Positions 14,486-17,297 of a DNA stretch of 17,297 nucleotides are shown in pieces. The DNA lies in NCBI GenBank assembly GCA_026990815.1, contig JALXCS010000149.1, positions 1 through 17,297 of the forward strand, read 5' to 3'. Below the pieces are notes generated by a model. That model saw only the letters and a list, made by a program, of their open reading frames with translations, was not told the origin of the DNA and made no database searches. The position numbers and the translations under genes are program-made. The DNA is from Methylomonas sp. GTDB lineage: Bacteria > Pseudomonadota > Gammaproteobacteria > Methylococcales > Methylomonadaceae. The stretch's first letter is position 1. Each line of letters opens with the position of its first letter.

Positions 14486-16795
14486 TCAAGAAAATATCCG
14501 CACCAACCTGTCTAAAAGGGAATCATTAGAGATACCTGCTTGTTCGTCTTCATAAATATTCATCCACCGCAACCTGTTGGCATTAGTTACAACGGTAACC
14601 GAAGACATTGCCATGGCAGCCCCAGCAATCATAGGGTTTAACAAAATACCAAAAAAAGGATATAAAACACCCGCAGCGATGGGAATACTCAGGGTATTAT
14701 AAATTAACGCGCCAAACAGGTTCTGTTTAATATTCTTTAAAGTGGCTTTTGAAAGAGCAACAGCTTCCGGCACTTTTAATAACGAGCCTTGCATAATGAC
14801 AATATCTGCACTTTCAATGGCAACATCGGTGCCTGTGCCAATAGCCAAACCAATATCCGCCTGAGCCAACGCCGGCGCATCATTTATGCCATCACCCACC
14901 ATTGCAACAACCTCGCCTTTGGCCTGTAAATCCTTGACAATATTTGCTTTGTCCTGGGGCAAAATTTCTGCTCTGACTTCTGGTATTCCTACTTGCTGAG
15001 CCACTGCCTTAGCGGTGATTTTATTATCGCCAGTCAACATTATAACCCGAATACCTTGCTTTTTTAGTTTCCTGATCGCCTTCGCAGAATCCTTTTTGAC
15101 TGGGTCAGAAACTGCAATAATTCCAGCAATTTTGCCATCAGAGGTTAACAGCATGGGTGTTTGTCCAGATTCTGAAAGTTGTTCCAGTTTTTTGATATAT
15201 CGACCATATTTAATTCCTTCCTGATCAATTAAGGCAGCATTACCAAAGGCAACTTGTTTTCCATCTATCTCCGCCTTGATACCAAGCCCTGAAATAGCTT
15301 TAAAATGAATAGCCTTTTTGATTTCCAGATTTTTTTCAGTCGCAGCATTTATTATTGCTGAAGCAAGTGGATGTTCGGAGCCCGATTCAATACTCGCTGC
15401 TAAAAGTAATAATTGCTCATCAGAAAATTGACCACTGGCATACACACCGGTAACTTGAGGTTTTCCTTCGGTAACTGTTCCGGTTTTATCCAAAACCACA
15501 CAGCTGATTTTCTCAGCCAACTGAACCGCTTCACCATTTCTGATCAAAACACCTGATTTGGCGGCACGTCCAACAGCAACCATTAACGAGATTGGCATAG
15601 CCAGTCCTAACACGCAGGGGCAAGCTATGACCAAAACTGTCATAGATGTCACAAATGCATAGCCAATGGATGGCTCGGGACCCCAAACATACCAAATTAA
15701 AAATGTAAGGATTGAAATAGCAACAACTGCCGGAACGAATACTGCAGAAATCCGGTCCGCTAACCTGGCTATTGGGGGCTTACTGCTTTGTGCCAATCGG
15801 ACACTTTGAATAATCTGAGCCAATGCCGTATCCCGGCCTATTCGGGTCGCTTCGAATATAAAACTACCTTTTTGATTGATGGATCCGGCCACAACTTTTG
15901 AACCCTTGTTTTTTTCAACTGGCAACGGCTCGCCAGTCAACATCGATTCATCAACCAGGGAATGCCCATCAATAACAACACCATCAACAGGAATTTTTTC
16001 CCCAGGCCTGACTCGTAAAGTTTCGCCGAGCCCCACTTCCTCAATAGGGATATCTATTTCTTTACCATCTCTTATTACCCGTGCGGTTCTAGGCTGCAAT
16101 CCGATCAACTCTCTAATTGCACTGGATGTTTTTCTTCTGGCACGTGTTTCTAGAGCTGTACCTAAATTAATAAATGCCAGAATTATAACCGCCGCTTCAA
16201 AATACGCATGCCTTGATAATGGCGGTAAAATTTCATAATAATCGAGAACAATGCAGGAATAAAACCAGGCCGATCCAGTACCCAGGGCAATCAGGGTATC
16301 CATATTTGCCTGACCATGACGCAGAGACTGATAAGCGCCACTATAAAAATGCCAACCGGAATAAATCAAAATACCCAGGGTAATTAATGCAATTTGAGGC
16401 CAGAACCAACGTCCTGTCTCAGAGCCAATTTCCGGCAACCACCCCAAATGGCCAGCCAGCATTAATGGCACACCAAAGGCTGCAGCAACAGCGGCTTTTT
16501 TCAGTAAGCTTTGGTAGCGTTCAAGTTCTCGCTGCTCTTCTTCCTCCGGGTCTTCAAAACCTTCCATTATGGCGGCTTCATAGCCAGCATTCTTGACTGC
16601 ATTTTTCAAGACTTCCGGATCGACATTTCCTTTTACTATTGCAGAATGATCTGCAAAATTCACAGTCACCGAGCTAACGCCGTCAATCTCGGCCAAGGCA
16701 TTTTCAACAGCGCTGACACAACCTGCGCAGCGCATCCCCAAAATCGATAATCTTACTTCCTCTGAAACCAGTTCAGAATCTTCACTCGTTGCCAT
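14486..16795 (-). CDS. copA: Cu(I)-exporting P1B-type ATPase CopA
   Basis: CopA pumps Cu(I) out of the cytoplasm across the inner membrane using ATP. The 769-residue protein has one N-terminal metal-binding domain (about 14-78, MRCAGC with C23 and C26), eight predicted membrane helices, the actuator TGE (287-289), the membrane metal site CPC (392-394), phosphorylation D436 in DKTGT, H475-P476 in the nucleotide domain, GDGINDAP (634-641), and the Cu(I)-type YN (699-700) and MxxSS (728-732) in the last two helices. The helix-6 site reads CPCVLGLAMP, where CPCALGLATP is usual. The chaperone copZ precedes it by 38 nt, so co-transcription is likely. Length is normal; the final 30 residues are poorly conserved. 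Confidence 0.95.
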   Translation of the reverse strand: MATSEDSELVSEEVRLSILGMRCAGCVSAVENALAEIDGVSSVTVNFADHSAIVKGNVDPEVLKNAVKNAGYEAAIMEGFEDPEEEEQRELERYQSLLKKAAVAAAFGVPLMLAGHLGWLPEIGSETGRWFWPQIALITLGILIYSGWHFYSGAYQSLRHGQANMDTLIALGTGSAWFYSCIVLDYYEILPPLSRHAYFEAAVIILAFINLGTALETRARRKTSSAIRELIGLQPRTARVIRDGKEIDIPIEEVGLGETLRVRPGEKIPVDGVVIDGHSLVDESMLTGEPLPVEKNKGSKVVAGSINQKGSFIFEATRIGRDTALAQIIQSVRLAQSSKPPIARLADRISAVFVPAVVAISILTFLIWYVWGPEPSIGYAFVTSMTVLVIACPCVLGLAMPISLMVAVGRAAKSGVLIRNGEAVQLAEKISCVVLDKTGTVTEGKPQVTGVYASGQFSDEQLLLLAASIESGSEHPLASAIINAATEKNLEIKKAIHFKAISGLGIKAEIDGKQVAFGNAALIDQEGIKYGRYIKKLEQLSESGQTPMLLTSDGKIAGIIAVSDPVKKDSAKAIRKLKKQGIRVIMLTGDNKITAKAVAQQVGIPEVRAEILPQDKANIVKDLQAKGEVVAMVGDGINDAPALAQADIGLAIGTGTDVAIESADIVIMQGSLLKVPEAVALSKATLKNIKQNLFGALIYNTLSIPIAAGVLYPFFGILLNPMIAGAAMAMSSVTVVTNANRLRWMNIYEDEQAGISNDSLLDRLVRIFS

Positions 16796-16833
16796 TGTTT
16801 TTATCCAAAGCTATTTTAATTGACCCAAACTTT

Positions 16834-17058
16834 TTAATCTTCCACTGTAAAGCCCGCACTGACAATTGCATTTTTAATGTCATCCAGACTGGTTTTTCCT
16901 TCATCAAAAGACACGATCACTCTGTTTTCTTTACTGCTGGCTTCAACCGATTGCACTCCTGTTAAAGCGCTAACTGTATTTCTGATATTAGCTTCACAAC
17001 CGCCACATTTCATGCCCGTTACATTTAAGCTTATATTTTGATTTGCCGTTTCATTCAT
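16834..17058 (-). CDS. copZ: Copper chaperone CopZ (heavy-metal-associated domain)
   Basis: This 74-residue protein is a single heavy-metal-associated (HMA, ferredoxin-like) domain. MKCGGC carries the metal-binding C18 and C21, in a GMKCGGCEANIR motif, with VEASSKENRVIVSFDE in the second half. It should carry Cu(I) to the N-terminal domain of CopA, the next gene, 38 nt downstream. A GGAG ribosome site sits about 8 nt before the ATG. Upstream lies a cluster of dyad and tandem repeats that may be a copper-responsive operator. A Hg- or Zn-type HMA protein is possible in principle, but the CopA neighbour favours copper. Confidence 0.92.
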   Translation of the reverse strand: MNETANQNISLNVTGMKCGGCEANIRNTVSALTGVQSVEASSKENRVIVSFDEGKTSLDDIKNAIVSAGFTVED

Positions 17059-17084
17059 TGTTTTGTCTCCAAAAATCCATTGAT

Positions 17085-17095
17085 GTCAATTTGAC
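17085..17095. promoter_or_regulatory. GTCAA-T-TTGAC dyad before copZ
   Basis: GTCAATTTGAC is a perfect 5-bp dyad with a one-base centre, 27 nt before the copZ ATG, between the gene and the TTAATAC repeats. It may bind a regulator or be chance. The FleQ box (GTCAATAAATTGAC) has related half-sites but a wider spacer, so it does not fit well here. Confidence 0.25.
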
Positions 17096-17100
17096 CTGGC

Positions 17101-17162
17101 CATCTTAATACCTGATCATCTTAATACTTAATTCAGTATTAACTGAGTATTATTAAGGTATT
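17101..17162. promoter_or_regulatory. Repeat cluster (candidate operator) upstream of copZ
   Basis: This stretch is a nested set of repeats. A 16-nt unit is repeated in tandem (17101-17116 and 17117-17132, 13 of 16 identical, both starting CATCTTAATAC). A perfect dyad follows, TTAATACT (17121-17128) and AGTATTAA (17135-17142), with a 6-nt spacer. Further inverted copies are GTATTA (17147-17152) and AGGTATT (17156-17162), the latter pairing with AATACCT (17107-17113). Five TTAATAC/GTATTAA half-sites in 58 bp suggest several copies of one regulator. I cannot match it to a known CueR, CsoR or CopY site, and a -35/-10 pair is not clear. Confidence 0.5.
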
Positions 17163-17252
17163 TTTGACAAAATCAAATAATTCTTGATTTTCTAAAAAAA
17201 AATTAGTCTGGTCGAAAATCAAGAGGGCTATAAACTTTTCTTCAAGGCATAA

Positions 17253-17277
17253 AAAAAGGGGCTAAAAGCCCCTTTTT
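17253..17277. terminator. Rho-independent terminator (bidirectional)
   Basis: GGGGCT (17258-17263), loop AAA, AGCCCC (17267-17272), with an A-run before and a T-run after, so it can act on both strands. Since copZ is transcribed leftward from about 17100, this terminator most likely ends a minus-strand gene beyond the right edge. TAA and TAG occur near 17291-17296 on the minus strand and could be its end, which is a guess. Confidence 0.85.
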
Positions 17278-17297
17278 CTTGATAACCCCGCTATTAA

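Noticed and set aside
1..17297. CRISPR array, tRNA, rRNA, prophage, insertion sequence or toxin-antitoxin pair
   Set aside because: No repeat-spacer pattern, RNA gene signature, transposase or small gene pair was seen; the window is almost fully covered by recognised genes.

Overview
The window is chromosomal DNA of a Gram-negative, polarly flagellated gammaproteobacterium. This follows from the flagellar gene order (flgA-flgM-flgN divergent from cheV-cheR-flgBCDEFGHI, as in Vibrio and Pseudomonas), from rod and ring proteins of the lipoprotein and signal-peptide type, and from an lpxB gene. Moderate GC, a Pseudomonas-like REP element and a gnnA/gnnB/lpxB cluster would fit a methanotroph of the Methylococcales, but that assignment is inference.

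Layout. Positions 1-5192 (minus strand) hold the basal-body and hook operon flgB-C-D-E-F-G-H and the first ~40 codons of flgI, with gaps of 3-52 nt. A sigma-54 promoter match lies just upstream of flgB (5228-5243). Positions 5410-7170 (minus) hold cheV-cheR. Positions 7388-9094 (minus) encode a triple-PAS GGDEF diguanylate cyclase with intact active and inhibitory sites, placed between cheV and flgA. Positions 9095-9593 are non-coding and carry a REPIN-like doublet of two inverted REP hairpins. Positions 9594-11216 (plus) hold flgA, then flgM-flgN behind a near-consensus sigma-28 promoter (10348-10374).

Convergent to flgN is a minus-strand block, read from right to left: copZ - copA - gnnA-like oxidoreductase - gnnB-like aminotransferase - lpxB. 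copZ/copA form a Cu(I) chaperone and efflux ATPase pair preceded by an unusual cluster of TTAATAC half-sites. The oxidoreductase/aminotransferase pair directly before lpxB is the arrangement expected for making UDP-GlcNAc3N, which gives lipid A with extra amide-linked acyl chains. A strong rho-independent terminator (17253-17277) closes the right edge and probably ends a gene outside the window.

How the genes work together: FlgA, FlgH, FlgI, the rod proteins and FlgD/E build the basal body and hook. The sigma-54 and sigma-28 promoters and the FlgM anti-sigma factor show a tiered flagellar cascade. CheV/CheR serve chemoreceptor adaptation, and the embedded diguanylate cyclase suggests local c-di-GMP input to motility. 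The copper and lipid A genes form a separate functional block. I found no clear novel defence or mobile system; the most interesting items are the lipid A cluster, the REPIN, the copZ operator region and the embedded cyclase.
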